The translations under genes were made by a program, and so were the position numbers. DNA of 64,000 bases from Knoellia sp. Soil729 (GTDB taxonomy: Bacteria; Actinomycetota; Actinomycetes; Actinomycetales; Dermatophilaceae): assembly GCF_001427985.1 (NCBI RefSeq), contig NZ_LMSA01000001.1:625629-689628 (forward strand), read 5' to 3'. This document shows positions 47,251 to 56,184 of this stretch, in pieces (position 1 is the first letter of the stretch; every line of letters begins with the position of its first letter). The notes under the pieces are model-generated. The model did not search any database, was not told the origin of the DNA, and worked only from the letters and a program-made list of their open reading frames with translations.

Positions 47251-49658
47251 GCACCCGCCAGTTCGGCCAACCCGTCCAGCGCAAGGAGGACCCGCGCCTC
47301 GTCACCGGCAACGGGCGCTACCTCGACGACCTCGGGCAGGACGCCTACGAGGTGGCCTTCGTCCGCAGCCCGCACGCCCACGCGCGCATCACCGACATCG
47401 ACGTCGACGAGGCAGTCGAGATCGACGGCGTCGTCGCGGTCTTCACGCATGAGGACCTCGACGGCCCGGCCGCCGACCGCCTGCCCCTGCTCATCCCCCA
47501 CCCGAGCATCGAGGCCGGTCGCACCGGTTACCCGCTGGCCAAGGACGAGATCAACCACGTCGGTGAGGCCATCGTCATGGTGGTCGCCCGTGACCGCTAC
47601 CTCGCCGAGGACGCGGCGCAGCGCATCGTCGTGACCTACGAGCTGCTGCCGCCCGTCGTCGGGATCGCGAAGTCGCGCGACGGCGAGCTCCTCGTGCACG
47701 ACGACGCCCCCGGCAACGTCGCCGCCCATCTCCTCCAGGAGGTCGGCAACGTCGAGCCTGCCATGGCCGCGGCCCCGCACACCCTGACCCTCGACCTCGA
47801 GATCGAGCGCAGTGCGTGCATGCCGATGGAGGGCAAGGGCGTCCTCGCGCACTGGGACTCCGACGAGCAGCGCATGCGCATCCACTCGTCGACGCAGACC
47901 ACGACCGGTGTGCGCGCTGCTGTCGCCGCCAAGCTCGCCCTGCCTCTGGCGCAGGTCGAGTGCATCGCCCCCGACGTGGGTGGTGGCTTCGGGGTCAAGA
48001 TCATGCACCCGTGGCCCGAGGAGGTCCTCATCCCCTGGGCCTCGCGCAGGCTCAACCACGACGTGAAGTGGACCGAGGACCGGCGGGAGCACTTCACCTC
48101 GAGCGCGCACGAGCGCGGCCAGCTGCAGACCGTCACCGTCGGCTTCGACGACGACGGGCGGCTGCTCGCCCTCGACGTGAAGTTCTGGCACGACAACGGC
48201 GCCTACCTGCCCTACGGCGTCATCGTCCCGATCATCACCGCCACCCAGCTGCTCGGCCCCTACAAGCCGCAGAACTACCGCGTCGAGTTCTGGTCCATGT
48301 ACACCAACACCGTTCTCGTGACGCCCTACCGGGGCGCCGGACGTCCGCAGGGGTGCTACGCCATGGAGCGCACGATGGACGCCATCGCGGCCGAGCTCGG
48401 CCTCGACCGCACCGAGGTCCGCTCCCGCAACTTCATCCAGCCCGAGGAGATGCCCTACGACCAGGGCCTGCTCTTCCAGGACGGGCGCCCGCTAAAGTAC
48501 GACTCCGGTGACTTCCCCGCCTCCCTCGCCAAGCTCAAGGCGCTCGTGGGCTGGGACGACTTCCCGGCATACAAGAAGGAAGCCGAGGCACAGGGACGCA
48601 AGGTCGGACTCGGCATCGGTTGCTACGTCGAGGGCACCGGCGTCGGCCCCTATGAGGGCGGGCACGTGCACGTCGAGACCAGTGGTCGCGTCAACGTCGC
48701 CACGGGCCTCACGACCCAGGGCCAGGGCCACCAGACGATCCTCGCCCAGATCGTCGCCGACGAGCTCGGCGTCTCCATCGACGACGTCCACGTCACCACC
48801 GGTGACACCCGGCGCATGCCGTATGCCGTGGGGACCTTCGCCTCCCGCGGTGCGGTGATGTCGGGCAACGCCGTGGCCCTCGCGGCGCGCGCCGTGCGTG
48901 CCAAGGCCCTGCGGATCGCTGCCGACGCCCTCGAGGTGTCCGAGGACGACCTGCAGATCGAGGACGGGACGATCAGCGTCAAGGGCGCACCCCACGCGTC
49001 GATCGCCCTCTCGACCGTTGCCGTCATGTCCAACCCCCTGCGCTACGCCTTCGACGAGTCCGCCAAGGCCGCCACGCAGTTCGCCGGCACCTACGACCCC
49101 GACAAGCCGCCCATCGCCGACGACGACGAGCCGGGCCTGGAGGGCAAGGACTTCTACTCCCCCACACAGGCGACGTTCGCCAACGGCATGCACGCGGCCA
49201 TCGTCGAGACCGACCCCGTCACCGCCGAGATCAAGATCCTGCGCTACTGCGTCGTCCACGACTGCGGCACCGTGGTCAACCCGATGATCGTCGAGGGGCA
49301 GGTCCACGGCGGCGTGGCCCAGGGCGTCGGAGGCGCGCTCTACGAGCGCATGGCCTACGACGAGAGCGGGCAGCTGCTCAACGCCTCGTTCATGGACTTC
49401 CTCATCCCCTACGCCTCCGAGGTTCCGCACATCGAGACCGACCACCTCGAGACGCCGTCCCCGCTGAACCCCCTGGGGATCAAGGGTGCCGGCGAGGCGG
49501 GCACGATCCCCGTGACCGCCACCATCGCCTCCGCGATCTCGGACGCCGAAGGCTTCGCGATCCGCTCGATGCCCATCAGTCCAGACGAGCTGTGGGACCT
49601 GCGCCGCCAGCGCGCCCTGGCCGCCACCTCCAGCAGCACTCCCGAGGAGCCCGCATGA
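47247..49658 (+). CDS. Molybdenum hydroxylase, molybdopterin subunit (CoxL/XdhA-like)
   Basis: An 803-residue catalytic subunit: FGQPVQRKEDPRLVTGNGRYLDDL, the molybdenum-site segments VGGGFGVKIM and TPYRGAGRPQG, and GIKGAGEAGTIP near the C-terminus with the catalytic Glu. The AYxCSFR loop that marks true CO dehydrogenase is replaced by YRGAGR, so this hydroxylates a carbon, probably a heterocycle, rather than oxidising CO. In this locus xanthine (to urate) or uracil (to barbiturate) are the leading substrates. Confidence 0.92.
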   Translation: MSTRQFGQPVQRKEDPRLVTGNGRYLDDLGQDAYEVAFVRSPHAHARITDIDVDEAVEIDGVVAVFTHEDLDGPAADRLPLLIPHPSIEAGRTGYPLAKDEINHVGEAIVMVVARDRYLAEDAAQRIVVTYELLPPVVGIAKSRDGELLVHDDAPGNVAAHLLQEVGNVEPAMAAAPHTLTLDLEIERSACMPMEGKGVLAHWDSDEQRMRIHSSTQTTTGVRAAVAAKLALPLAQVECIAPDVGGGFGVKIMHPWPEEVLIPWASRRLNHDVKWTEDRREHFTSSAHERGQLQTVTVGFDDDGRLLALDVKFWHDNGAYLPYGVIVPIITATQLLGPYKPQNYRVEFWSMYTNTVLVTPYRGAGRPQGCYAMERTMDAIAAELGLDRTEVRSRNFIQPEEMPYDQGLLFQDGRPLKYDSGDFPASLAKLKALVGWDDFPAYKKEAEAQGRKVGLGIGCYVEGTGVGPYEGGHVHVETSGRVNVATGLTTQGQGHQTILAQIVADELGVSIDDVHVTTGDTRRMPYAVGTFASRGAVMSGNAVALAARAVRAKALRIAADALEVSEDDLQIEDGTISVKGAPHASIALSTVAVMSNPLRYAFDESAKAATQFAGTYDPDKPPIADDDEPGLEGKDFYSPTQATFANGMHAAIVETDPVTAEIKILRYCVVHDCGTVVNPMIVEGQVHGGVAQGVGGALYERMAYDESGQLLNASFMDFLIPYASEVPHIETDHLETPSPLNPLGIKGAGEAGTIPVTATIASAISDAEGFAIRSMPISPDELWDLRRQRALAATSSSTPEEPA

Positions 49659-50317
49659 ACATCTCCGGCACCGCCACCATGGCTGCCTCCCCCGACCAGG
49701 TGTGGGCAGCCGTCCACGACCCAGCCGTTCTGGCCCGGTGCATCCCCGGGTGCCAGTCGCTACGGGAGCTCTCCCCCGGCAGCTACGCCATGACCGTCAT
49801 GGCCGGAGTGGCAGCCATCAAGGGCTCCTACGACGGCCAGGTGGCGATCTCGGACGTCACCGAGCCCAGCGCGTTCGTCATGAAGGCCGAGGGCGCTGGC
49901 GCACCGGGCACCATCGCCACGACGGTCGACGTGAACCTCACTCCTGCTGATGGCGGCGGGACGTCGATCACCTATGAGGCGGACGCCCAGGTCGGCGGCC
50001 CCATCGGCGGTGTCGGTCAGCGCATGCTCGCCGGGGTCGCCCGCAAGATGGCCGGCCAGATGTTCACGTCCCTCGACGCCGACATCGCCGGGAAGCGCCC
50101 TGCCGCGCCCGAACCGGCAGCTGCCGGCGTGTCGCGTCCTGGAGAAGGGGAATCGGCGAGGTCGGGACAGCTGGCGGGCGGAGGGCAGACCGCTTCGTAT
50201 GCTGGTGGGGCGCCCTCGTCCGCATGCGGACCGGGTCTCGTGCCCAGCGCCCTCCTCGGTGCCGGGATCGCTCTGGCCGGCGTGCTCGTCGGCTGGCTGA
50301 TTGGAGGTCGTCGCTGA
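49655..50317 (+). CDS. CoxG-like SRPBCC protein, membrane-anchored
   Basis: A 220-residue protein: residues 1-150 form the CoxG/SRPBCC domain (MNISGTATMAASPDQVWAAV, CIPGCQSLRELSPGSYAMTV, DAQVGGPIGGVGQRML). A variable linker and a C-terminal helix (about 196-215) with RR end follow. CoxG proteins tether molybdenum hydroxylases to the membrane or help their maturation. ATG 49655 overlaps the large-subunit stop by 4 bases. The linker is low-complexity. Confidence 0.86.
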   Translation: MNISGTATMAASPDQVWAAVHDPAVLARCIPGCQSLRELSPGSYAMTVMAGVAAIKGSYDGQVAISDVTEPSAFVMKAEGAGAPGTIATTVDVNLTPADGGGTSITYEADAQVGGPIGGVGQRMLAGVARKMAGQMFTSLDADIAGKRPAAPEPAAAGVSRPGEGESARSGQLAGGGQTASYAGGAPSSACGPGLVPSALLGAGIALAGVLVGWLIGGRR

Positions 50318-51249
50318 TGCGTGCTCTCACTGCTGCTGCCATCCAGGTCGCACCGATCCGGGGTCCGCTGAGCCCCGAGGTCGTGCAGGCCAACATCGAG
50401 CGGTGCATCGACTTCGTGCGCCGCTGCGTGGTGGAGACCGACGCCGAGCTCGTCGTGCTGCCGGAGTCGGCGACGACCGGCTTCACGCCCGACTGCTCCG
50501 TCGAGGAGCTGTGGGACCTCGTCAGCGAGCTCCCCGGTGCCATGACCGAGCCCTTCCAAGAGGTGGCACGTGAGCTCGGAGTCGTCCTGTGCGTGGGGAC
50601 CTACGAGCGCGGACCCCAGCGAGGAGTCGTCTACAACGCCTCGGTGCTCATCGACAGCGACGGTGCCCTGCTCGGCGTCTATCGCAAGACCCACCCGTTC
50701 TGCACCGAGGCCGTCGATGGTGGCGGCTGGGTGACCCCGGGCGACACGGTGACGGTGTGCGACACCGCGATCGGGCGCATCGGCATGATCATCTGCTTCG
50801 ACGGCGACTACCCGGAGCTCTCCCGCATCCAGGCCGTGCAGGGCGCCGAGATCATCTGCCGCCCCTCTGCGCTGCTGCGCTCGGCCGACATCTGGGAGCT
50901 CACGTCCCGGGCGCGTGCCTATGACAACCACGTGTTCGTCATCGGCGCCAACGCGACCGGCATCGACCCCGCCGGGGTCATCTACTTCGGCAACAGCCAC
51001 ATCGTCACGCCCAACGCGACGATCATCGCCAAGGCCGCCTCGCACGAGGGCTGGGTGTCGGCACGGCTGGACCCCGAGACGGCACTGTCCTCGCTCACGC
51101 CCGGGTCCAACATCTCGCAGGGTTTCGACCACCTGCGCGACCGCAACCTCGACCTCATCCGCAACCACCGCGAGGAGCTCGAGTCGCCGGCGAAGACCTC
51201 CTTCGCGCACGGAGGCCCGCGCCGCGACCACAAGCCCGAAGGCAACTAG
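50317..51249 (+). CDS. Carbon-nitrogen hydrolase (nitrilase superfamily)
   Basis: A 310-residue amidase with the triad Glu50 (VVLPESAT), Lys124 (YRKTHPF) and Cys160 (MIICFDGDYPE). Members include N-carbamoyl-amino-acid hydrolases, ureidopropionase and omega-amidase. Coupled to the CoxG-like gene by a TGATG overlap, it should act on an amide or ureide intermediate; malonamate, oxamate or an N-carbamoyl compound are candidates. The substrate is an inference from context. Confidence 0.85.
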   Translation: MRALTAAAIQVAPIRGPLSPEVVQANIERCIDFVRRCVVETDAELVVLPESATTGFTPDCSVEELWDLVSELPGAMTEPFQEVARELGVVLCVGTYERGPQRGVVYNASVLIDSDGALLGVYRKTHPFCTEAVDGGGWVTPGDTVTVCDTAIGRIGMIICFDGDYPELSRIQAVQGAEIICRPSALLRSADIWELTSRARAYDNHVFVIGANATGIDPAGVIYFGNSHIVTPNATIIAKAASHEGWVSARLDPETALSSLTPGSNISQGFDHLRDRNLDLIRNHREELESPAKTSFAHGGPRRDHKPEGN

Positions 51250-51254
51250 CAGCC

Positions 51255-51315
51255 GTCGAGAGTAGACAAAGTCCCGCCTCGAAGGGTCCGAGGCGGGACT
51301 TTGTCTACTCTCGAC
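51255..51315 (+). terminator. Long perfect hairpin, bidirectional terminator
   Basis: Two perfect 27-base arms (51255-51281, 51289-51315) with a 7-base loop, 5 bases after the hydrolase stop. The arms contain CAAAGTCCCGCC and its complement, giving an A-run/T-run around the GC stem, suitable for termination in both directions. It ends the permease-hydroxylase operon before the toxin-antitoxin pair. Confidence 0.8.
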
Positions 51316-51331
51316 AGCTGCTCCACTGGGT

Positions 51332-51362
51332 TGGCTAAGTCTGGCTAAGGCCGCGCTAGAAT
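51332..51362 (+). promoter_or_regulatory. Phd/PIN promoter with direct-repeat operator
   Basis: TGGCTAAG occurs twice (51332-51339 and 51342-51349), spaced exactly one helical turn apart. TAGAAT (51357-51362) is the -10 box, 6 bases before ATG 51369. The repeat is a good candidate for autoregulatory binding by the antitoxin. Confidence 0.6.
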
Positions 51363-51368
51363 CGGTGC

Positions 51369-51617
51369 ATGCCCACTCAGGTCAACGTCCACGAGGCGAA
51401 GTCACAGCTGTCCAAGCTCATCGAGAAGGTCCTTGCCGGTGAGCAGGTGACGATCGCCCGCGCCGGCAAGCCCGTGGTCGACCTCGTCGTGCACGAGGAG
51501 CCCAAGATCGTCTTCGGGGTCGAGGGCTGGATCGGAGTCGAGTACGACGACGACGTTGTGGAAGGAATCGACCCAGACATCCAAGAGATGTTCTATGGCA
51601 AGGACTGGGACAAGTGA
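51369..51617 (+). CDS. Phd/YefM-family antitoxin
   Basis: An 82-residue protein opening MPTQVNVHEAKSQLSKLIEKVLAGEQVTIARAGKPVVDLV, the standard Phd/YefM N-terminal DNA-binding fold. The acidic C-terminus (EYDDDVVEGIDPDIQEMFYGKDWDK) should wrap the toxin. It is coupled to the PIN toxin by a GTGA overlap. The start is fixed by a leaderless TAGAAT box. Confidence 0.92.
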   Translation: MPTQVNVHEAKSQLSKLIEKVLAGEQVTIARAGKPVVDLVVHEEPKIVFGVEGWIGVEYDDDVVEGIDPDIQEMFYGKDWDK

Positions 51618-52000
51618 TTCTGCTCGACTCCAATGCCCTGCTCTGGCTCATCACCCGTGACGGCCGGCTCGGGTCAGCCGCTCAGGGCATGCTCGCTGCC
51701 GCCGCAACGCCGGCCTTCTTCTCACCCATCAGCGTCGTGGAGCTCACCATCAAGCAGATGCTGAGCAAGCTCCAGCTCATGGGGCCACTCAGCGACGCCT
51801 CTTTCGCGGCAGGCCTGCGCGAGTTGCCTCTCACCGCGCCGCACGCAGAGGGCATCGCGGGCTTTCCAATGTTGGTTCGACACGACCCTTTCGATCGGAT
51901 GCTGCTGGCTCAGGCACAGGTCGAGGGCATGCGCCTCCTGACGTCCGATCGAACGCTGCTCGCCGCTGCGCCGGACCTGACGATCGACGCACGCGCCTGA
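51614..52000 (+). CDS. PIN-domain toxin (VapC-like RNase)
   Basis: A 128-residue PIN nuclease with acidic metal ligands D5 (MILLDSNALLWL), E43 (SVVELTIKQ), D91/D94 (RHDPFDRMLLAQ) and D112 (LTSDRTL). VapC-like toxins cut specific tRNA or rRNA. Pairing with a Phd rather than a VapB antitoxin is a common combination. The DPFDRMLLAQA segment is highly typical of this PIN subfamily. Confidence 0.92.
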   Translation: MILLDSNALLWLITRDGRLGSAAQGMLAAAATPAFFSPISVVELTIKQMLSKLQLMGPLSDASFAAGLRELPLTAPHAEGIAGFPMLVRHDPFDRMLLAQAQVEGMRLLTSDRTLLAAAPDLTIDARA

Positions 52001-52107
52001 GCCCCCGTCGCCGGCCCGGCCCTTGGCGGGTTCTGAGGCGATATCCCCGATCCGTTGGCAGGGATTGACAAGGCGAGCAACCGGCATACCGGGCTTGAAT
52101 CTCTCCC

Positions 52108-54216
52108 ATGGCGCAACGACGGATCAGAATCGGCATCGACACGGGCGGGACGTTCACGGACGTCGTGGCTTTCGACGAGGACTCGGGTGAGCTCGTCACC
52201 ACGAAGACCCCGAGCACCCCCAGCAACCCCGCGGATGGCTTCATCAACGGCATCGACAAAGTGCTTGGACTCATGGGGGCGGCCGGTGACGACATCACCG
52301 CGGTCTGCCATGGCACGACCGTCGCGACCAACAAGCTCCTCGAGGGCAAGGTCGAGCAGCTCGGGTTCATCACGACCGAGGGCTACGAGTTCATGCTCGA
52401 GATCGCCCGCCAGGCGGTGCCCGACGGTTACGGCAACTCCTACTTCTGGGTCAAGCCGCCGCGCATCGTCGCCGCCGACCACGTGCGCACGGTCGGTGGG
52501 CGGATGGACTTCGAGGGCAACGAGATCCGCCCCTTCGACGAGGAGAGCGCTGTCGCGGCGGCCCGCTGGTTCAAGGAGCGCGGCATCACGACGATCGGCG
52601 TCTGCTTCCTGCACTCGTATGCCGCGGACGACCACGAGCTGCGGATGCGCGAGATCCTGCGCGCCGAGCACCCCGAGGCCATCGTGTCGATCTCGAGCGA
52701 GGTGCTGCGCGAGTACCGCGAGTACGAGCGCTCCATGACGACGCTGGTCGACGCCGCGGTCAAGCCCAACGTCAGCCGCTACGTCAGCAACATCCACAGC
52801 CGCCTCGAGGGCTTCACCGGCGGCTCGGGACGCGAGATCCCCTTCTACATCATGAAGTCCAACGGTGGCGTGCTCTCCGCCGACGAGGTCGTGCACCAGC
52901 CGATCACCACCGTCCTGTCGGGTCCGGCTGCCGGCGCCCTCGGTGCCGCGCTCATCGCCCAGAAGGCCGGCTTCGACAAGGTCCTCACCTGCGACGGCGG
53001 CGGGACCTCCACCGACGTCTCGGTCGTCCTCGGCGGCGAGCCGACCCTGACCACCGAGGGCACCGTGGGTGCCTACCCGAGCAAGATCCCGATGATCGAC
53101 GTCGTGACCGTCGGCGCCGGCGGGGGCTCCATCGCGTGGGTCTCGCCCGAGGGTGCGCTCAAGGTCGGTCCGCACTCGGCCGGTGCCGACCCGGGCCCGC
53201 TCTGCTACGGCAAGGGTGGCGCGAACCCGACGATCACCGACGCCCACGTGACGCTCGGCCGCATCCCCGCGCACCTCCTCGGCGGCGAGATCCCGCTCGA
53301 CGTGGACGCCGCGCGGACCGGGATCGAGTCACTGGCCGGCAAGCTCGGCCTCGACTTCGAACGCTGCGCCACCGGAATCCTCGAGATCTCCGCCTGGAAC
53401 CAGGCCAACGCCCTGCGCCAGGTCTCGGTCAAGCGCGGGCTCGACGTGCGTGACTTCATGCTCACGACGTTCGGTGGCTCGGGCTCGCTCCTCGCGTGCC
53501 TGCTCGTCGACATCCTCGACCTCGCCGGCGTCGTCGTCCCGCAGAACCCGGGCAACGTCAGCGCCTTCGGCCTGCTCACCGTGGACGTCAAGAACGACTA
53601 CGTGCAGACCCAGGTGGCCAAGCAGTCCGCCCTCGACTTCGCCGCCATCGAGAAGACCTTCACGTCGCTCACCGAGCGCGCGGCGGCCGCCCTCGCCAAG
53701 GAGGGCTTCGCGGCCGAGGATCACCAGTTCACCCGCACGGTCGACCTGCGCTACTTCGGGCAGGCCTACGAGGTGCGGGTCACCGCGCCGACCGATGTCG
53801 CCGTGGACGAGTCGTATGCCGACGCCGTCGCCCAGGCGTTCCACGACGCCCACCACCAGCTGTACGGCTACGACTTCCGGACCGACCCCACCCAGCAGGT
53901 CGAGTGGGTCAACCTGCGCGTCACGGGAGTGGGACCCATCACCCGCCCCGAGCTGCGCGAGATCGACGCGGCCGACGCCGGCGACGGTGGATCGGTCGAG
54001 GAGCGAGCACAGCGCTCGACCCGCCAGGTCTGCTTCGACGCCGACCACGGCTACGTCGAAACGGGCGTCTGGTGGCGACCTGACCTGCGGGCCGGCGACA
54101 CCATCACCGGTCCGGCCGTCATCGAGGAGTTCGGCTCGACCGTCCCCGTCCACCCCGGCTTCACCGTCACGGTCGACGCCTTCGGCAACCTCGTCATCAC
54201 CAAGGAGGACAAGTGA
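52108..54216 (+). CDS. hyuA: HyuA-type hydantoinase/oxoprolinase, ATP-dependent subunit
   Basis: A 702-residue ASKHA-fold protein: RIGIDTGGTFTDVVAFDEDSG (phosphate-1), CHGTTVATNKLLEGK, TVLSGPAAGALGA and CDGGGTSTDVSVVLGGEP. HyuA/HyuB enzymes hydrolyse cyclic imides or hydantoins with ATP; relatives are 5-oxoprolinase and acetone carboxylase subunits. It is coupled to hyuB by GTGA. TTGAAT lies 7 bases before the ATG, a poor -10. In this locus it may open a ring or activate an amide; the substrate is unknown. Confidence 0.9.
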   Translation: MAQRRIRIGIDTGGTFTDVVAFDEDSGELVTTKTPSTPSNPADGFINGIDKVLGLMGAAGDDITAVCHGTTVATNKLLEGKVEQLGFITTEGYEFMLEIARQAVPDGYGNSYFWVKPPRIVAADHVRTVGGRMDFEGNEIRPFDEESAVAAARWFKERGITTIGVCFLHSYAADDHELRMREILRAEHPEAIVSISSEVLREYREYERSMTTLVDAAVKPNVSRYVSNIHSRLEGFTGGSGREIPFYIMKSNGGVLSADEVVHQPITTVLSGPAAGALGAALIAQKAGFDKVLTCDGGGTSTDVSVVLGGEPTLTTEGTVGAYPSKIPMIDVVTVGAGGGSIAWVSPEGALKVGPHSAGADPGPLCYGKGGANPTITDAHVTLGRIPAHLLGGEIPLDVDAARTGIESLAGKLGLDFERCATGILEISAWNQANALRQVSVKRGLDVRDFMLTTFGGSGSLLACLLVDILDLAGVVVPQNPGNVSAFGLLTVDVKNDYVQTQVAKQSALDFAAIEKTFTSLTERAAAALAKEGFAAEDHQFTRTVDLRYFGQAYEVRVTAPTDVAVDESYADAVAQAFHDAHHQLYGYDFRTDPTQQVEWVNLRVTGVGPITRPELREIDAADAGDGGSVEERAQRSTRQVCFDADHGYVETGVWWRPDLRAGDTITGPAVIEEFGSTVPVHPGFTVTVDAFGNLVITKEDK

Positions 54217-56183
54217 GCACCACGACTGTGGAGCCCCAGGCAGCACCGGTGAACCCCGCGGGCCTGCCCACGGCATACGAGCACGGAAAGCGCCTCACCG
54301 CGCCCGGCAGCACCGTCGACCCGATCCTCGTCGAGATCGTCCAGGGAACCCTGGCGAGCGTCGAGATGGAGGTCGAGACCGCGATCGCGCGCACCAGCCG
54401 CTCCCCCATGATCCGCGACGCGCACGACTTCCGCGCCGGCATCCACGACCGCCAGCTGCGCAAGCTCACCGGGCGCTCCTACTCGGCCCTCGTGCACCCC
54501 ATCGTGCGCGACTTCCCGCTGGAGGAGATGCACGAGGGTGACGTCTTCTTCCACAACGACGTCTACGAGTCCGAGGGTGGCATCGGCCACCTGCCCGACC
54601 TCTGCGTCACCGTGCCCGTCTTCCACGACGGTGCCGTCGTCGCGTTCGTCCAGGCCTTCGGTCACCACGACGACATCGGCGGCGCGGTGCCCGGGTCGAT
54701 GCCGAGCCACGCGACCAGCGTCCACGAGGAGGGCCTGTCCGTCCCGCCGATCAAGCTGTGGGACGCCGGCGTCCCCAACAAGGCCGCGCTGCGGATCATG
54801 ACGCGCAACTCGCGCATGCCCGACAGCCTCGCCGCCGACCTCGACGCCGAGTGCTCGGCCTGCCTCATGGGCGCACGACGGCTCTCCGACCTCTTCGCGC
54901 GCTACGGCCGCGACGAGATCGAGACCGCGTTCGACGCGATCCTCGACAGCACCCAGGAGACCTACCGCCGCGAGATCCTCAGCAAGATCCCCGAGGGCAC
55001 GTATGTCTGGGAGGACTACGCCGAGCACGACGGCGTCGACGAGCCGATGCTGCACACCCAGCGCATCACGCTGACCAAGGTCGACGACGCACCGGCCGAC
55101 CCGGAGACCAACTTCGCCGGCGGTGCCCGCCTCATCGTGGACTTCACCGGCACCGCGCCCCAGGCCAAGGGCCCGATCAACCACTGCGGCGACTACGTCG
55201 GTGGCAACTTCCTCAAGAAGTGGCTCGCGCCCATCCTGCGCAACCTTGCCGACACCCCCGAGCGGATGGCCGAGCTCGACGTCAACGAGGGCATCGTGCC
55301 CCTCATCGAGATGCGCTTCCCGGAGAAGGGCACCTTGCTCACGCCGATCTACCCGGCGCCGACCAACGCCCGCACCTTCGTCATCCTGCGACTGCTCGGC
55401 GTCCTGTCCGGCGTGGTCGCCAAGGCGGTCGACGGCCAGATGCCTGCCGACCAGGAGACGATCCGCTACACCGGCGTCTACGGCAAGGACCGCGACGGCA
55501 ACGACTACCTCATGCGTGAGGTGCTCGGCGGCGGCTCCGGCGGTCGCTACTACGCCGACGGCGAGGACACCATCCACGTCGTGCCCGACTCCCGCAACCT
55601 GCCGAGCGAGTTCACCGAGTCACGCTTCCCGTTCCTCGTCGAGCGCCTCGGGCTCGCGGTGGACTCCGGTGGTGCGGGCCGCTATCGGGGTGGACTGGGC
55701 TACGAGAAGCACATTCGCATGCTCCAGGACGCGAACTTCATGTCGATCGCCGACCGCTCGATCCTCGCCTGCTGGGGAGTCAAGGGCGGCAAGGCCGGTA
55801 TGCCGTTCCACGTCACCATCGACGTGGGCGGGCCCGACGAACGGGTCGTCGACGCCCTCGCCGACGCCGAGCCGGTCAAGGCGGGACAGCTCATCCGGAT
55901 CCGCACCACCGGTGGCGGTGGCTGGGGCGATCCTCTCGAGCGCCCGCTGGACGAGGTCGAACGCGACCTGCGCTGGGGCAAGGTGTCCCTCGAAGGTGCG
56001 CGGACGGCATACGGCGTCGTCGCCTCGGGCGGCAAGGACGACGTGAGCATCGACGTCGACGCGAGCGAGGCGCTGCGGGCGCAGCTGCGCGAGGAGCGCG
56101 GCGAGGAGCCGTTCTTCGACCGCGGCCCCGGCTACGCCCGGCTCGCGGACGGCGCTCTCGCCAGCGAGTACGACTGGATGTGA
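54213..56183 (+). CDS. hyuB: HyuB-type hydantoinase/oxoprolinase subunit
   Basis: A 656-residue HyuB protein: PILVEIVQGTLASVEMEVETAIARTSRSPMI, DVFFHNDVYESEGGIGHLPDL, FGHHDDIGGAVPGSM with probable metal His residues, and the C-terminal GGGGWGDPLERPLDEVERDL. It forms the second subunit with HyuA. The N-terminal ~30 residues are extra and proline/alanine-rich compared with the family core. GTG overlaps the hyuA stop by 4 bases. Confidence 0.9.
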   Translation: MSTTTVEPQAAPVNPAGLPTAYEHGKRLTAPGSTVDPILVEIVQGTLASVEMEVETAIARTSRSPMIRDAHDFRAGIHDRQLRKLTGRSYSALVHPIVRDFPLEEMHEGDVFFHNDVYESEGGIGHLPDLCVTVPVFHDGAVVAFVQAFGHHDDIGGAVPGSMPSHATSVHEEGLSVPPIKLWDAGVPNKAALRIMTRNSRMPDSLAADLDAECSACLMGARRLSDLFARYGRDEIETAFDAILDSTQETYRREILSKIPEGTYVWEDYAEHDGVDEPMLHTQRITLTKVDDAPADPETNFAGGARLIVDFTGTAPQAKGPINHCGDYVGGNFLKKWLAPILRNLADTPERMAELDVNEGIVPLIEMRFPEKGTLLTPIYPAPTNARTFVILRLLGVLSGVVAKAVDGQMPADQETIRYTGVYGKDRDGNDYLMREVLGGGSGGRYYADGEDTIHVVPDSRNLPSEFTESRFPFLVERLGLAVDSGGAGRYRGGLGYEKHIRMLQDANFMSIADRSILACWGVKGGKAGMPFHVTIDVGGPDERVVDALADAEPVKAGQLIRIRTTGGGGWGDPLERPLDEVERDLRWGKVSLEGARTAYGVVASGGKDDVSIDVDASEALRAQLREERGEEPFFDRGPGYARLADGALASEYDWM

Positions 56184-56184
56184 G

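Noticed and set aside
47247-49658. CO dehydrogenase (form I) for the CoxL-like subunit
   Set aside because: The AYxCSFR active-site loop is missing and YRGAGR is present; CoxG alone is not specific for CO oxidation.
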